A stretch of 64,000 nt of DNA, from NCBI GenBank assembly GCA_902779945.1, contig CACZDN010000027.1:26478-90477 (forward strand), read 5' to 3'. The position numbers were made by a program, and so were the translations under genes. Below the pieces are notes generated by a model. The model searched no databases. It was given only the letters and a program-made list of their open reading frames with translations, and was not told where the DNA came from. Within the stretch, counting starts at the first letter, position 1. Each line of letters opens with the position of its first letter. Shown piece by piece: positions 23,417 to 32,134 of this stretch. This DNA comes from Oscillospiraceae bacterium. GTDB taxonomy: Bacteria; Bacillota; Clostridia; Oscillospirales; Oscillospiraceae.

Positions 23417-24679
23417 TCATGCGTATTGTGCATTCTTTTGGGCGAGGATCTCCTGATATTTTTTGCTTGCGGCTTTGCTCTCAACTGCGCGGCGCCCGTT
23501 GATTGCATCATAGTGCTCTATGAGAAGATCCGCAACGCTGCCTGACAGAAGCCCTCGCTGCGCATCTTCCCGGAGAATGGTGACCACCCTTTCCTTTTCC
23601 ATGCTCTTTCGGTAAGGGCGTTCTTCGGTCAGAGCTGAGAAAATGTCGGCGACGGTCATGATGCGTGAGCCGAGAGACAATTCTCTCTCGCCCAGATGGA
23701 ACGGGTACCCGCTGCCGTTCAGCTTTTCGTGATGGAGCGCTGCCCATGCGCTGATCTGCTCAAAGCCGCCGACATCCTTCAGAATGATCCATGTGTAGTA
23801 GGCGTGCTCCTTCATGATGTTGAATTCTTCATCGGTGAGCTTGCCTGGCTTGTCCAGGATCTCGTTCGGGATTTTCAGCTTTCCGATGTCATGCAGATAA
23901 CCGGCAATGCGCATCATTTTGCACTCATCCTCCGACATGCCGACCAGCTCCGCGAGAGCCACGGCGGTCGTGGCGACGCCGGCCGAGTGCATGGCGGTAA
24001 ACGGGCTTCGGAAGTCGATGATTTTGGACATGAATTCTGTCAGGATCACGGTCTCGTCCAGCGTTATGAATCGGTTTTCTGTAATCAGGTCCAGGAAGAA
24101 CTGCGGCCGATAGATCATATCCATCCAGATTGCCTCGCGGGAACACAGCATGTCGAAAGCGGACAGCAGCTCGGGGCTGAATTCCGACTCCCCGTCGCAG
24201 TGAATCATCTGCTGTACCTGGCCGATCTGATTCAGGACCGGGCTCTCGTCATTGAGCAGCAGTGATACCGCATCCGCGAGATGGACGATCTGCCCGATCT
24301 GATGCGTGAGCTTCAGGTCCGCATGAATACTCTTCAGGCGCTGCCACGGCGTCTGGCTTTCCCGGACGACGGCCGCCAACGGAGAAGTCACCGGGAACGT
24401 TTTCAAAATGGACGCTCCCACTGCGGCAACCTGCCCCGCGCTCATTTCAAGGTCGGAAAGCGAGATGCCGCCCTGCTTCAAGATCCCCCCGATGTCGTGG
24501 AGCAGCCCGCCGGCAAAAGCCATGACACGGTGCCTCTCGTCCATGTCCAGCGCCTCCGCAAGACGATAGGCGAGGTAGGAGACCTTCTCGTGGTGGTCCT
24601 GCAGCTCCGGGCTGACCAGATTCATCGTATTGGCAAATGCGCTGACGATATCCCGTTTTGTTGTAAACTGCCGAATCAT
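23417..24679 (-). CDS. HD-GYP cyclic-di-GMP phosphodiesterase-like protein
   Basis: 420 aa with two HD domains. The first (~25-150) has DHHEKVSYLAYRLAEALD and LLHDIGG. The second (~225-400) is HD-GYP: HSAGVATTAV, YLHDIGKLKIPNEILDKPGK, HHEKLNGSGYPFHLGERELS and DIFSALTEERPYRKSM. All HD metal ligands and the GYP motif are present, so c-di-GMP cleavage is likely. There is no membrane or PAS sensor, so the first HD domain may bind a ligand. It is sandwiched between two flavodoxin genes. Confidence 0.9.
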   Translation of the reverse strand: MIRQFTTKRDIVSAFANTMNLVSPELQDHHEKVSYLAYRLAEALDMDERHRVMAFAGGLLHDIGGILKQGGISLSDLEMSAGQVAAVGASILKTFPVTSPLAAVVRESQTPWQRLKSIHADLKLTHQIGQIVHLADAVSLLLNDESPVLNQIGQVQQMIHCDGESEFSPELLSAFDMLCSREAIWMDMIYRPQFFLDLITENRFITLDETVILTEFMSKIIDFRSPFTAMHSAGVATTAVALAELVGMSEDECKMMRIAGYLHDIGKLKIPNEILDKPGKLTDEEFNIMKEHAYYTWIILKDVGGFEQISAWAALHHEKLNGSGYPFHLGERELSLGSRIMTVADIFSALTEERPYRKSMEKERVVTILREDAQRGLLSGSVADLLIEHYDAINGRRAVESKAASKKYQEILAQKNAQYA

Positions 24680-24702
24680 AGCATTTCGCCTCTCTGCGGG
24701 TA

Positions 24703-25116
24703 TTACGATCCGATCAAATCTTTTGCAAACCGTGCCGCCGCCTTGCAGTCTTCCTCGTCGGGCCTGCCCTTGTGGATCCCCTTGAACTCGCCCTTGCAGT
24801 GGAACTCCCGCTCATCGAGGGGAATCCCGACCCTGTCCGCCTCGGCCTTGACTTTTTTGTAGGTAGAGTTGAGCATTGCCGCCGAGCCGAAGTTGACGAT
24901 CTTTCCGACCAGCTTTTTATCCAGCGAGGCTATGAATTTTCTTACCTCCGGGTCGATCGAGAAGGCGTAGTAGGAGTTGCCCAGAAAGAGGATATCCACC
25001 GGCTCCGTGACCGGCGCGCTGATGGGCAGCGCCTCAGCCCCGACCGCTTCTGCGACCGCCTCAGCCAGCCGCTTCGTGTTTCCGGTCTTTGTATAATAGC
25101 GCACTGCGATTTTCAT
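24703..25116 (-). CDS. Flavodoxin
   Basis: 137 aa from ATG 25116, which follows ATGGAGGCTTCACT. IAVRYYTKTGNTKRLAEAVA is a classic FMN phosphate loop, and DILFLGNSYYAFSIDPEVRK the second loop. It is short-chain and cytoplasmic. First gene of a three-gene unit with the HD-GYP protein. Confidence 0.9.
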   Translation of the reverse strand: MKIAVRYYTKTGNTKRLAEAVAEAVGAEALPISAPVTEPVDILFLGNSYYAFSIDPEVRKFIASLDKKLVGKIVNFGSAAMLNSTYKKVKAEADRVGIPLDEREFHCKGEFKGIHKGRPDEEDCKAAARFAKDLIGS

Positions 25117-25291
25117 AGTGAAGCCTCCATTCATGAAGTGATTTCCCCCTGCTTCTCCGTGAGCTCATGCGGTGTCTTCCCGTACCGGGTCGGACTGAGC
25201 GCGGCAGCGGATACGGGGGTGAGTGTTCTTTTTCTATTGTACACGGTGAACCGCGTTCTTTCAATGCTTAAATGATTTTGGCGTTTTCTTT

Positions 25292-25413
25292 AAGGCAGCA
25301 CCGCATAATTCGGCAAGAGCAGATCCTGAGAAAATTTGGGTTCTGATGAAGGCAGTTTTTTGCAGGAATACTTTGTGTATTGCAAGAAAAAGTGACGTTG
25401 TGCGGTGTTGCTT
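25292..25413 (+). repeat. MITE-like repeat, copy 5 (internal deletion)
   Basis: AAGGCAGCACCGCATAAT to TGCGGTGTTGCTTT, flanked by TT and AA. About 40 bp are missing after AAAAAGTGACG. It lies 64 bp upstream of the VTC gene. Confidence 0.88.
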
Positions 25414-25477
25414 TAAGGTTGGATTTAGTTTGAGGGGCTATGATGACCTCAGAAACGAGGAAGGAAGGTCATTACGA

Positions 25478-26224
25478 ATGGACGCGACCTGTGTTTTCAA
25501 GCGGATCGAGAAGAAGTATCTTCTCTCCGAAGCGCAGTATGACGCGCTGCTGCAGAGGATCGGCACGCACCTGGAGCCAGACAGATACGGCCGCAGCACA
25601 GTGCTGAGCCTCTATCTGGACACGCCGGATCACCGGATCATCCGCAGCTCCATGGAGGCTGTGGACTATAAGGAGAAGCTGCGCCTGCGCAGCTACGGCA
25701 CAGCCGGTGCGGATTCAACCGTGTTTCTGGAACTCAAGAAGAAGTTCGGCGGTGTGGTGTACAAGCGCCGCGCAGCGATGACGCTGAGGGAAGCGGAGCG
25801 CTATCTGCAAATGGGGATCAAGCCCTTCGAGAGCCAGATCATGTCCGAGCTTGACTGGGCCATGCGGCTCTACGGAAGGCCCGCAGGCGCGATGCTGATC
25901 GCCTGCGAGCGCGAGGCCTGGTTCGACGAGGAGTATCCCGACCTGCGCCTGACCTTTGACCGGAACATCCGCTGCCGCGAAAACGAGCTGCGCCTTGACC
26001 GCGGCTCCGCGGGGCTCCGTCTGCTGCCGGAAGACACGGTGCTGCTCGAGATCAAAACAGCCGGCGCCATGCCTCTGTGGCTGGCGGACGCGCTGGATGC
26101 GGAAAAAATCCTGCCGGGCAGCTTTTCCAAGTACGGAGCCGCCTATATGCGGACGCTGGAAGAAAAGCGGCGCCCTGTTTCCACGACAGAAGAAGGAGGA
26201 AAAAAACATGTCGTCAATTTTTAG
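25478..26224 (+). CDS. VTC-domain polyphosphate polymerase-like protein
   Basis: 248 aa from ATG 25478 after AAGGAAGG; the open frame upstream is MITE sequence. CVFKRIEKKYLLSEAQYDAL is the start of the VTC tunnel fold. SLYLDTPDHRIIRSSMEAVD, YKEKLRLRSYG, FLELKKKFGGVVYKRR and a late LLEIKTAGAMPLWL supply the basic and acidic tunnel residues. VTC proteins polymerise phosphate from nucleotides. It overlaps the next gene by 17 bp, the standard VTC-DUF4956 pair. Confidence 0.9.
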   Translation: MDATCVFKRIEKKYLLSEAQYDALLQRIGTHLEPDRYGRSTVLSLYLDTPDHRIIRSSMEAVDYKEKLRLRSYGTAGADSTVFLELKKKFGGVVYKRRAAMTLREAERYLQMGIKPFESQIMSELDWAMRLYGRPAGAMLIACEREAWFDEEYPDLRLTFDRNIRCRENELRLDRGSAGLRLLPEDTVLLEIKTAGAMPLWLADALDAEKILPGSFSKYGAAYMRTLEEKRRPVSTTEEGGKKHVVNF

Positions 26225-26876
26225 TTCGATCCTGACCGGGAGCTTTTCGGTCGGACAGTATCTGCTCAGCCTGCTCTTTGCCGGGCTGTGCGGCGTGATC
26301 ACCGCACTTGTGCTGAGCCGCGAGAGCAATGCCACCCGCAGCTTTTTGAGCTCTCTGGTCGTGCTGCCGATCATCGTCACCACGGTGATTCTGATGGTCA
26401 ACGACAACGTGGGCACCGGCATCGCCGTGGCGGGTGCCTTCTCGCTGGTGCGTTTTCGCTCGGCGGCGGGGAAAGCCAGGGATATATCCGCGATCTTCCT
26501 GGTCATGACCGCAGGTCTCACCTGCGCGGCCGGATACGGCGCTGTCGCGCTGCTGTTCACACTCCTCGCGTCCGGCGTCATGCTCCTGCTCTCCCGGGTT
26601 CCGATGAGCTGCGAGCGCTTTGTACAGCTTCACATCACGGTTCCCGAATCGCTGCACTTTGCCGACGCCTTTGACGATCTGTTCGAGCAGTACACGAGGA
26701 GCCGGAAGCTCGTGAGGGCCAGGACCTCCAATATGGGTAGTCTGTATAAGCTGGATTACAAAATTGAGATGAAAGACCCCGCCGCCGCGCAGGAATTTCT
26801 GGACGCCCTGCGCTGCCGGAACGGAAACCTTGAAATTGCGATTCTGAATGAAACCGAAGGAGGAGAAGAATTATGA
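26208..26876 (+). CDS. DUF4956 membrane protein
   Basis: 222 aa from ATG 26208 after AGAAGGAGG. Four membrane segments fill the first ~130 residues; GIAVAGAFSLVRFRSAAGKA, then RDISAIFLVMTAGL, is the DUF4956 signature. A cytoplasmic domain follows (~140-222). This family is a constant partner of bacterial VTC proteins and may move or sense the polymer. Confidence 0.9.
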   Translation: MSSIFSSILTGSFSVGQYLLSLLFAGLCGVITALVLSRESNATRSFLSSLVVLPIIVTTVILMVNDNVGTGIAVAGAFSLVRFRSAAGKARDISAIFLVMTAGLTCAAGYGAVALLFTLLASGVMLLLSRVPMSCERFVQLHITVPESLHFADAFDDLFEQYTRSRKLVRARTSNMGSLYKLDYKIEMKDPAAAQEFLDALRCRNGNLEIAILNETEGGEEL

Positions 26877-28402
26877 AAAAGTCTTTGAAGAACACACTGG
26901 TGTGCGCGCTCGCGCTCTTAATGCCGCTCGGGTGCACCGCCGCCCCGGCAAGCGCGGCGGAGAGTCTTCCCGCCGCATCTGTCTCATCGGAAGCTGTACA
27001 GTCAGCCGTGCCGGATGCCGCAGTCTCCGACCGTGACGCCTCGGGCGGCTACGACGTCTCCGCGGCGGTGGCGCTCTCCCCGGACGGCGATCTGACGGTC
27101 AGGTCGGCCGGTACCTATATCCTCTCCGGCAATTATGAGGGCATCATCGTTGTCGAGGCCGGCGGTGAGGACAAGGTCCAGCTCGTGCTGGAGAACGCGA
27201 CGATCACCAACGAAAACGGCCCCGCGTTCTATGTCCGCAGCGCGGATAAGGTCTTTCTCACGGCAGCAGAGGGCACGGTCAATGTGATCTCCGACGGCGC
27301 GGATTATTCGCTTGCCGAGGAAGATACGACGCTGGACGCGGCTGTTTTCAGCAGAGCCGATCTCACGGTCAACGGCTCCGGCAGGCTGACGATCAACGGC
27401 AACTGTAAGCACGCGGTCGTCTCCAAGGATGACCTCGTTGTCACGGCAAAGGATCTCGTCGTGAACGCGCAAAACGTCGGTCTGAACGGCAAGGACTCCG
27501 TCACGCTCTCGGGGGCGGCTGTCAGTATCACGGCGGGCAGCGACGGTGTTCGCGCGGAAAATGACACGGACGCGGGCAAGGGCTTCGTCTCTGTCACGGA
27601 CTCAACGCTCACCATCGTATCCGGCAAAGACGGCATCCAGGCCGAGACGGTTTTCGCGGCGGAAAACGCGGACATCAGCATTACCTCCGGCGGCGGAAGC
27701 AGCGCGCACAGCGGCAGCACCGGGGAATCCTTCAAGGGCATCAAGGCCGGAGACGACATCACGATCAGCGGCGGCTCCTATCGTATCGACTCCCTCGACG
27801 ACGCCATCCACACGGATGCCTCGATCCTCATCGGCGACGGCGCGTTTACGCTCCTCAGCCCGGACGACGGCATCCACGCAGACGAAAAGGTTACGATCTC
27901 CGGCGGCACGCTGAACATCACGGCGAACGAGGGAATTGAGGGAAGCTATATTCTCATCAGCGGCGGAGACATCACGATCGCGGCCTCGGGCGACGGCATC
28001 AATGCGGCGCACAAGTCCTCTGCCCTTACCCCGACCGTGGAGATCACCGGCGGCTCCGTTTCCGTCACGATGGGCGCGGGAGACACCGACGGCATCGACT
28101 CCAACGGCAACATCATCATCAGCGGAGGAACGATCAGCATCAACGGCCCATCCGCCTTTGACTACGACGGCAGCGCGAGCTTCACCGGCGGGACGATCTA
28201 CATCAACGGCCAGCAGGTCAGCGCGATCCCGAATCAGATGATGGGCCGCGGCCAGGGCGGCTTCGGCGGTCAGGGCGGCTTCGGCGGCCGGGGCGGCTTC
28301 GGCGGCCAGGGCGGCTTCGACGGCCAGGGCGGCTTCGGCGGCCAGGGCGGCTTCGATGGTCAGGGCGGCTTCGGCGGAGGCCGCGGGGGTGTACGCCCCT
28401 GA
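26873..28402 (+). CDS. Secreted DUF4353 carbohydrate-binding-domain protein with Gly-rich tail
   Basis: 509 aa. N-terminal export signal with LMPLGC, possibly a lipobox. Residues ~50-440 are repeats with ITISGG-type turns (DDITISGGSYRIDSLDDAI), the right-handed beta-helix pattern of DUF4353. Residues ~456-509 are ~9 units of a GQGGFG hexapeptide. The ATG overlaps the DUF4956 stop. In related operons it accompanies VTC and CotH-like kinases; a cell-surface or matrix role is plausible. Confidence 0.87.
   Translation: MKKSLKNTLVCALALLMPLGCTAAPASAAESLPAASVSSEAVQSAVPDAAVSDRDASGGYDVSAAVALSPDGDLTVRSAGTYILSGNYEGIIVVEAGGEDKVQLVLENATITNENGPAFYVRSADKVFLTAAEGTVNVISDGADYSLAEEDTTLDAAVFSRADLTVNGSGRLTINGNCKHAVVSKDDLVVTAKDLVVNAQNVGLNGKDSVTLSGAAVSITAGSDGVRAENDTDAGKGFVSVTDSTLTIVSGKDGIQAETVFAAENADISITSGGGSSAHSGSTGESFKGIKAGDDITISGGSYRIDSLDDAIHTDASILIGDGAFTLLSPDDGIHADEKVTISGGTLNITANEGIEGSYILISGGDITIAASGDGINAAHKSSALTPTVEITGGSVSVTMGAGDTDGIDSNGNIIISGGTISINGPSAFDYDGSASFTGGTIYINGQQVSAIPNQMMGRGQGGFGGQGGFGGRGGFGGQGGFDGQGGFGGQGGFDGQGGFGGGRGGVRP
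28250..28384 (+). repeat. 18-bp tandem repeat coding Gly-Gln-Gly-Gly-Phe-Gly/Asp
   Basis: GGCCAGGGCGGCTTCGGC-type units repeat about eight times in the 3' end of the DUF4353 gene with small changes (GGT/GGC, GAC/GGC). Such arrays change length by slippage. Confidence 0.85.
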
Positions 28403-28423
28403 TTTCGTCAGGAAAAAAGAAGG

Positions 28424-28456
28424 AGGACCCGGATCATGTTCCGGGTCCCCTTTTTA
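28424..28456 (+). terminator. Terminator of the VTC-DUF4956-DUF4353 operon
   Basis: GGACCCGGA, short loop, TTCCGGGTCC, then CCTTTTTATT. Strong stem and T-run just after the stop. Confidence 0.88.
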
Positions 28457-28496
28457 TTGCTCCCCCAATCAATCCCTGAATCTGTTGGGGAGCCAT

Positions 28497-28543
28497 TTTG
28501 CCATGCTTCGCGCTTGCCCCGTCAAGGGGCGGGCGAAGCGGCA
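28497..28543. repeat. Interrupted inverted repeat between convergent genes
   Basis: TTGCCATGCTTCGCGCTTGC and GGGCGGGCGAAGCGGCAA form a hairpin around CCCCGTCAAGGGG. No T-run. Confidence 0.5.
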
Positions 28544-28623
28544 ATCAAATCATGATTGATCTGCCAGGCAGCAGGCCGCATCCTGATTCAAGATTTCATT
28601 GGCACATCAATAGCTTCCGGGAA

Positions 28624-29901
28624 TCAGCAAAGCGGCAGCTCCGCCGTCACCGTCAGGGAAATACCGTCCCCGGATTCCGCGTGGATCGTTCCCTTGTGCG
28701 CTTCCGTCACGGCCTTCGCGATCGCGAGGCCCAGGCCGAAGCCGCCGGACTCCGAATTGCGGGAACGGTCCTCCCGGGCGAAGCGCTCGAACAGCCGATC
28801 CGCGTTTCCCTTTTCCATGGGCGGCGTGCTGTTTTTGACAGTCAGTCGGGCAAGCCTCCCGCTCTTTTCCAGTCTGAGTTCCACCGTCCCGTTTTCCGGC
28901 GAATATTTCATGGCGTTATCCAGCAGGATGGAGATCAGCTTCGCGAGCGCCTTCTCATCGCCGTTCACCTGCAAATCGGGCGCGACGGAGGCGGAAAAGG
29001 TCTTGCCCTTTGAGAAAGCGAGCGACTGGAAGGACTGCGCGGTCTCGTCGACAAGCTCGGAAAACGAGAAGCCCTGCATCTGCAGCGCAGCGTTCTCTTC
29101 CTCCATTCTGGACAGGTAGATGAGATCTCCGGTGAGCTCCGTCAGCCGCTCCGTCTGTCTGCGGATATCCGTGATCCACTCGTTTTCTGCGTCCAGCTCG
29201 GACTCCAACACGTCTGCGTCGGCCCGGATGATCGTGATCGGCGTTTTCAGCTCGTGGCCGGCGTCCGTGATGAAGCGTTTCTGCTTCTCATAGCTCTCCG
29301 CGACCGGGCGCACGACCCGCCCGGAGAACACCAGCAGGAGCAGGAAAACCGCGAGGACGCCCACCGCGGAGATACCGATGCTGGCATACAGGAAGCTGCG
29401 GAAGGTCGCAAGCTCCCGCTGGCAATTGAGGAACACGAGCATGGTATCGCCGTCGCAGACTGCGCGGCAATAGCGGTATTCCTCCGCAAAGCCCTTTCCC
29501 CGCCCGGTGGCGTACACGCTCTCCGCAAGAGCCGCGGCTTCCTCCTCAGTCAGAGAGGCGAGGTTGTCCAGATTGATACGCGAGAGGCTGCCGTCGGAAA
29601 ACCACGCCGTGAAAAAGCGTGACTGGTACGCCAGCTCGCCGCTGCCGCCGCGTCTTCCGAGGAAGGGATTATTCTTCCCCTCGTTCGGCGGGATCAGCGG
29701 CTCCGGAGGCCGATCCTGCTCCCGAAACATCTGCCGGGGAAAGGCGCCTTTGTTTTCCGCAAGGATCTGCAGGGTGCTGTCGGCGTCGGAAATCAGGCTG
29801 CGGCGGTTGAGCACGTTGATCGAGCCGATCAGAACGAGCAGCACAAGGAATACCGCGACGATCGCCGCGGCGATGAGCTTTTTCCGGAGTCTGCTTATCA
29901 C
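28624..29901 (-). CDS. Sensor histidine kinase
   Basis: 425 aa from GTG 29901, which overlaps the response-regulator stop. Two membrane helices (residues ~5-27 and ~168-190) enclose an extracytoplasmic sensor of ~140 residues. H-box DAGHELKTPITIIRADADVL, N-box LISILLDNAMKYSPENGTVE and G-box GGFGLGLAIAKAVTEAHKG are intact. A classical HAMP domain is not obvious. It probably responds to a surface condition linked to the convergent VTC operon. Confidence 0.92.
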   Translation of the reverse strand: MISRLRKKLIAAAIVAVFLVLLVLIGSINVLNRRSLISDADSTLQILAENKGAFPRQMFREQDRPPEPLIPPNEGKNNPFLGRRGGSGELAYQSRFFTAWFSDGSLSRINLDNLASLTEEEAAALAESVYATGRGKGFAEEYRYCRAVCDGDTMLVFLNCQRELATFRSFLYASIGISAVGVLAVFLLLLVFSGRVVRPVAESYEKQKRFITDAGHELKTPITIIRADADVLESELDAENEWITDIRRQTERLTELTGDLIYLSRMEEENAALQMQGFSFSELVDETAQSFQSLAFSKGKTFSASVAPDLQVNGDEKALAKLISILLDNAMKYSPENGTVELRLEKSGRLARLTVKNSTPPMEKGNADRLFERFAREDRSRNSESGGFGLGLAIAKAVTEAHKGTIHAESGDGISLTVTAELPLC

Positions 29902-30572
29902 GGCCGCACCTCCAGATAATAGCCGACGCCGCGCTGGGCTTTGATCTCGATATCCGCATCGATCCCCTTGAGCTTCTTTCGCAGTGTGGAGATATACACC
30001 CACACGATGTTCAGCTCCGCCTCGCTGTCATAGCCCCAGATGCGATCCATGAAGGTCTCGGTGGAGACCAGCTTGCGGGGATTGCGCATCAGCATCTCCA
30101 TCATCTGAAATTCCTTCCCGGCGAGCTTCGTGCCGCCGCCCGGTCCGCTCAGATCGTAGCTTGCACAGTCGAGCGTGACCTTGCCGAAGGTAAGGGTCTT
30201 GTCCGGCTGAACGGACAGCACCCGCGTCATCGCGCGGATGCGGGCCAGCAGCTCCTTCATGTCGAAGGGCTTGGTCAGGTAGTCGTTGGCCCCGCTGTCG
30301 AGGCCGGCGACGCGGTCGTCGATCTCCGCCCTGGCCGTGAGCAGCAGCACCGGCGTGCTGTCGCCGCTCCGGCGCATGCGCCGGAGCACCTCGATGCCGT
30401 CCAGCTTCGGCATCATCACGTCCAGGATTGCGCCGTCATAGTTCTCTGTCGATAGATAGTCCAGCGCGCTTTCGCCGTCATAGACGACATCGACGGAATA
30501 GTTGTTCTTGACCAGGATCGTCGAAACTGCTCTGGCCAGGGATTTTTCATCTTCGGCGTACAGAAGTCTCAT
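29898..30572 (-). CDS. OmpR-family response regulator
   Basis: 224 aa. MRLLYAEDEKSLARAVSTIL has the acidic pocket, GAILDVMMPKLDGIEVLRRM the phospho-acceptor Asp and LTKPFDMKELLARIRAM the Lys. The C-terminal winged helix ends VWVYISTLRKKLKGID, then GVGYYLEV. It is coupled to the kinase gene by a 4-bp overlap. Confidence 0.95.
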   Translation of the reverse strand: MRLLYAEDEKSLARAVSTILVKNNYSVDVVYDGESALDYLSTENYDGAILDVMMPKLDGIEVLRRMRRSGDSTPVLLLTARAEIDDRVAGLDSGANDYLTKPFDMKELLARIRAMTRVLSVQPDKTLTFGKVTLDCASYDLSGPGGGTKLAGKEFQMMEMLMRNPRKLVSTETFMDRIWGYDSEAELNIVWVYISTLRKKLKGIDADIEIKAQRGVGYYLEVRP

Positions 30573-30654
30573 CAGGCTTCACCTCGTCTCAAGCATACCA
30601 CAGACGGGCGAAAAAATCATCTGTTTTGTCAGGTACTTACCTTGAGAAAAGTAT

Positions 30655-30817
30655 AGGGCAGCACCGCACAATGCGCCTGCGGCATCTCCTGGAAAATTTG
30701 CGCCCTGATTTCGTCACTTATTCTTGAGGTACACAAAGTACATCTGCGAAAAAGCGCCTTTATCAGAACCCAAATTTTCTCAGGATCTGTTCTTGCCGAA
30801 TTATGCGGTATTGCCCT
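30655..30817 (-). repeat. MITE-like repeat, copy 6 (GTAC subfamily)
   Basis: Left end AGGGCAGCACCGCACAAT, right end ATTATGCGGTATTGCCCT, with TA on both outer sides. The element is inverted relative to copy 1. It lies between the response regulator and the DUF1269 gene. Confidence 0.9.
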
Positions 30818-30833
30818 ATTGTCTGTTGAAGAT

Positions 30834-31451
30834 TTATTCCCCTTTTCCCAGACGGGAGAACCAGGTTTTGAGCTCTTCGCTCTTCCTGGCGACGGTCTCT
30901 TTAAATGCCTCAGACCGCTCTTCTCTCATTTTTTCTCTGGCCTCTTTCGCCATCTGCTTCTCCACTTCGCGGGCGTGCTCGACCTCGGCCGCGACCTCGG
31001 CCGCATCAAAGCGGATGATCGAAACATCAAAGCTGTTCAGCTTCGCGGTGAGGGCCGTTTCATACTCCTCCTGGGCCAGCAGAATGATTGCCGTCTCACC
31101 ATCGAGGATGCTGTCACCGGCCTTTTCCAACAGGGAGGTATGATCTGCCATGTCGCCTGCATCCACGGCGCCGCCGATCAGCATGCCCATACTGCCGCCC
31201 AGCAGAACGCCGAGCGGACCGCCGAGGATCCCGATCAGACTGCCGACCAGCCCGCCGGTGAAGGTGTCGTCACCCGCCGCCGCACCGTTTACGAAGCCGT
31301 CCATGATGTTGAGCGCGCCGTTCTCCTTCTTCACGATCACCGCCTGTGAGAGCGTGTAGTTGGCATTGGCAGGTTCCCGCTTCAACTGGGACAGCGCCTG
31401 ATATGCTTCGCTCTCGACTTTATAGTTTGCCAGAATCAAATTCTCTTTCAT
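30834..31451 (-). CDS. DUF1269-type protein with glycine-zipper membrane segment
   Basis: 205 aa from ATG 31451, since AGGGAG lies too close to the ATG at 31460. The N-terminal ferredoxin-like part (NLILANYKVESEAYQALSQL) is followed by GGLVGSLIGILGGPLGVLLG, then GSMGMLIGGAVDAGD, a Gly-zipper hairpin that can enter membranes. A second ferredoxin-like half and a charged helix (~160-205) follow. Proteins of this family are stress-linked; the adjoining hsp20 fits that. Confidence 0.8.
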   Translation of the reverse strand: MKENLILANYKVESEAYQALSQLKREPANANYTLSQAVIVKKENGALNIMDGFVNGAAAGDDTFTGGLVGSLIGILGGPLGVLLGGSMGMLIGGAVDAGDMADHTSLLEKAGDSILDGETAIILLAQEEYETALTAKLNSFDVSIIRFDAAEVAAEVEHAREVEKQMAKEAREKMREERSEAFKETVARKSEELKTWFSRLGKGE

Positions 31452-31476
31452 CTCAAACATCTCCCTCGCAAAAAAG

Positions 31477-31501
31477 AGCGCCCCGCGGTCCGCAGGGCGC
31501 T
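31477..31501 (-). terminator. Terminator of hsp20
   Basis: Minus strand: AGCGCCC, loop, GGGCGCT, then CTTTTTT. It separates hsp20 from the DUF1269 gene. Confidence 0.8.
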
Positions 31502-31513
31502 GAGCAATTCTGA

Positions 31514-31960
31514 TTATCCTTGAATCTGAATGGTCTTGCGCTCCGGAAGCGCCACCGCCTTCTCCTTCGGGAAATCCAGCGTCAGGACGCCGTCCTCAAA
31601 CCTGGCGTGAACGTCCTCTTCCTGAACATTCTCGCCGATATAGAAGCTTCTGGTCATCGAGCCCTCATAGCGTTCCTGATGAACGATCCGGCCCTTTTTA
31701 TCCTTGCCCTCTTCTTCGAGGCCCTTGGAAGCGGTGATCGTCAGGTATCCGTTCTGAAGCTGCAGATCAATCTGATCCTTCTTGAAGCCCGGCAGATCGA
31801 CTTTCAGCTCATAGCCTTCGTCGTGTTCCTTCAAATCCGTCTTCATCACGCGAGCCGCATGTTTCCCATACACCTTGTGATCCACATCGGATTCAAAGCC
31901 CCTGAACGGGAAGCCCATCCAGTCATCAAACAAACTCTCTCCAAAAATACTCGGTAACAT
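31514..31960 (-). CDS. Hsp20/alpha-crystallin small heat-shock protein
   Basis: 148 aa. The alpha-crystallin domain runs ~40-140: YELKVDLPGFKKDQIDLQLQ, GYLTITASKG, SFYIGENVQEEDVHARFEDG, then VLTLDFPKE. It ends with a short IQIQG tail, a variant of the I-x-I anchor. It acts as an ATP-independent holdase. Its promoter carries a CIRCE operator, so HrcA controls it. Confidence 0.95.
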   Translation of the reverse strand: MLPSIFGESLFDDWMGFPFRGFESDVDHKVYGKHAARVMKTDLKEHDEGYELKVDLPGFKKDQIDLQLQNGYLTITASKGLEEEGKDKKGRIVHQERYEGSMTRSFYIGENVQEEDVHARFEDGVLTLDFPKEKAVALPERKTIQIQG

Positions 31961-32050
31961 AAGTCATGCCTCCTTTTGCAATCTGTCACTGTTACCTGAG
32001 CAAGGGGATGGAGGTCATCCATTCGATCTTCGTTCCTTTGTTCGATTATC

Positions 32051-32078
32051 ATTATAGCACTGTTTTTAGCACTGTCAA
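32051..32078 (-). promoter_or_regulatory. Promoter of hsp20
   Basis: Minus strand TTGACA (32073-32078), 16 bp, TATAAT (32051-32056). It is a near-perfect vegetative promoter. Confidence 0.88.
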
Positions 32079-32092
32079 GAGGAGAGTGCTAA
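32066..32092. promoter_or_regulatory. CIRCE operator (HrcA binding site)
   Basis: TTAGCACTG-N9-GAGTGCTAA, one base off the TTAGCACTC-N9-GAGTGCTAA consensus. It covers the -35 of the hsp20 promoter, the usual site for HrcA repression. Confidence 0.93.
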
Positions 32093-32134
32093 ATCTCTGT
32101 GAACAATCCTTACATATTTTGTTAACGGCCATGC

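Noticed and set aside
25346-25477. 44-codon extension at the start of the VTC protein
   Set aside because: It is translated MITE sequence. ATG 25478 has the ribosome site.
28250-28384. CRISPR-like array
   Set aside because: The units are contiguous 18-mers in frame with a protein and have no spacers.
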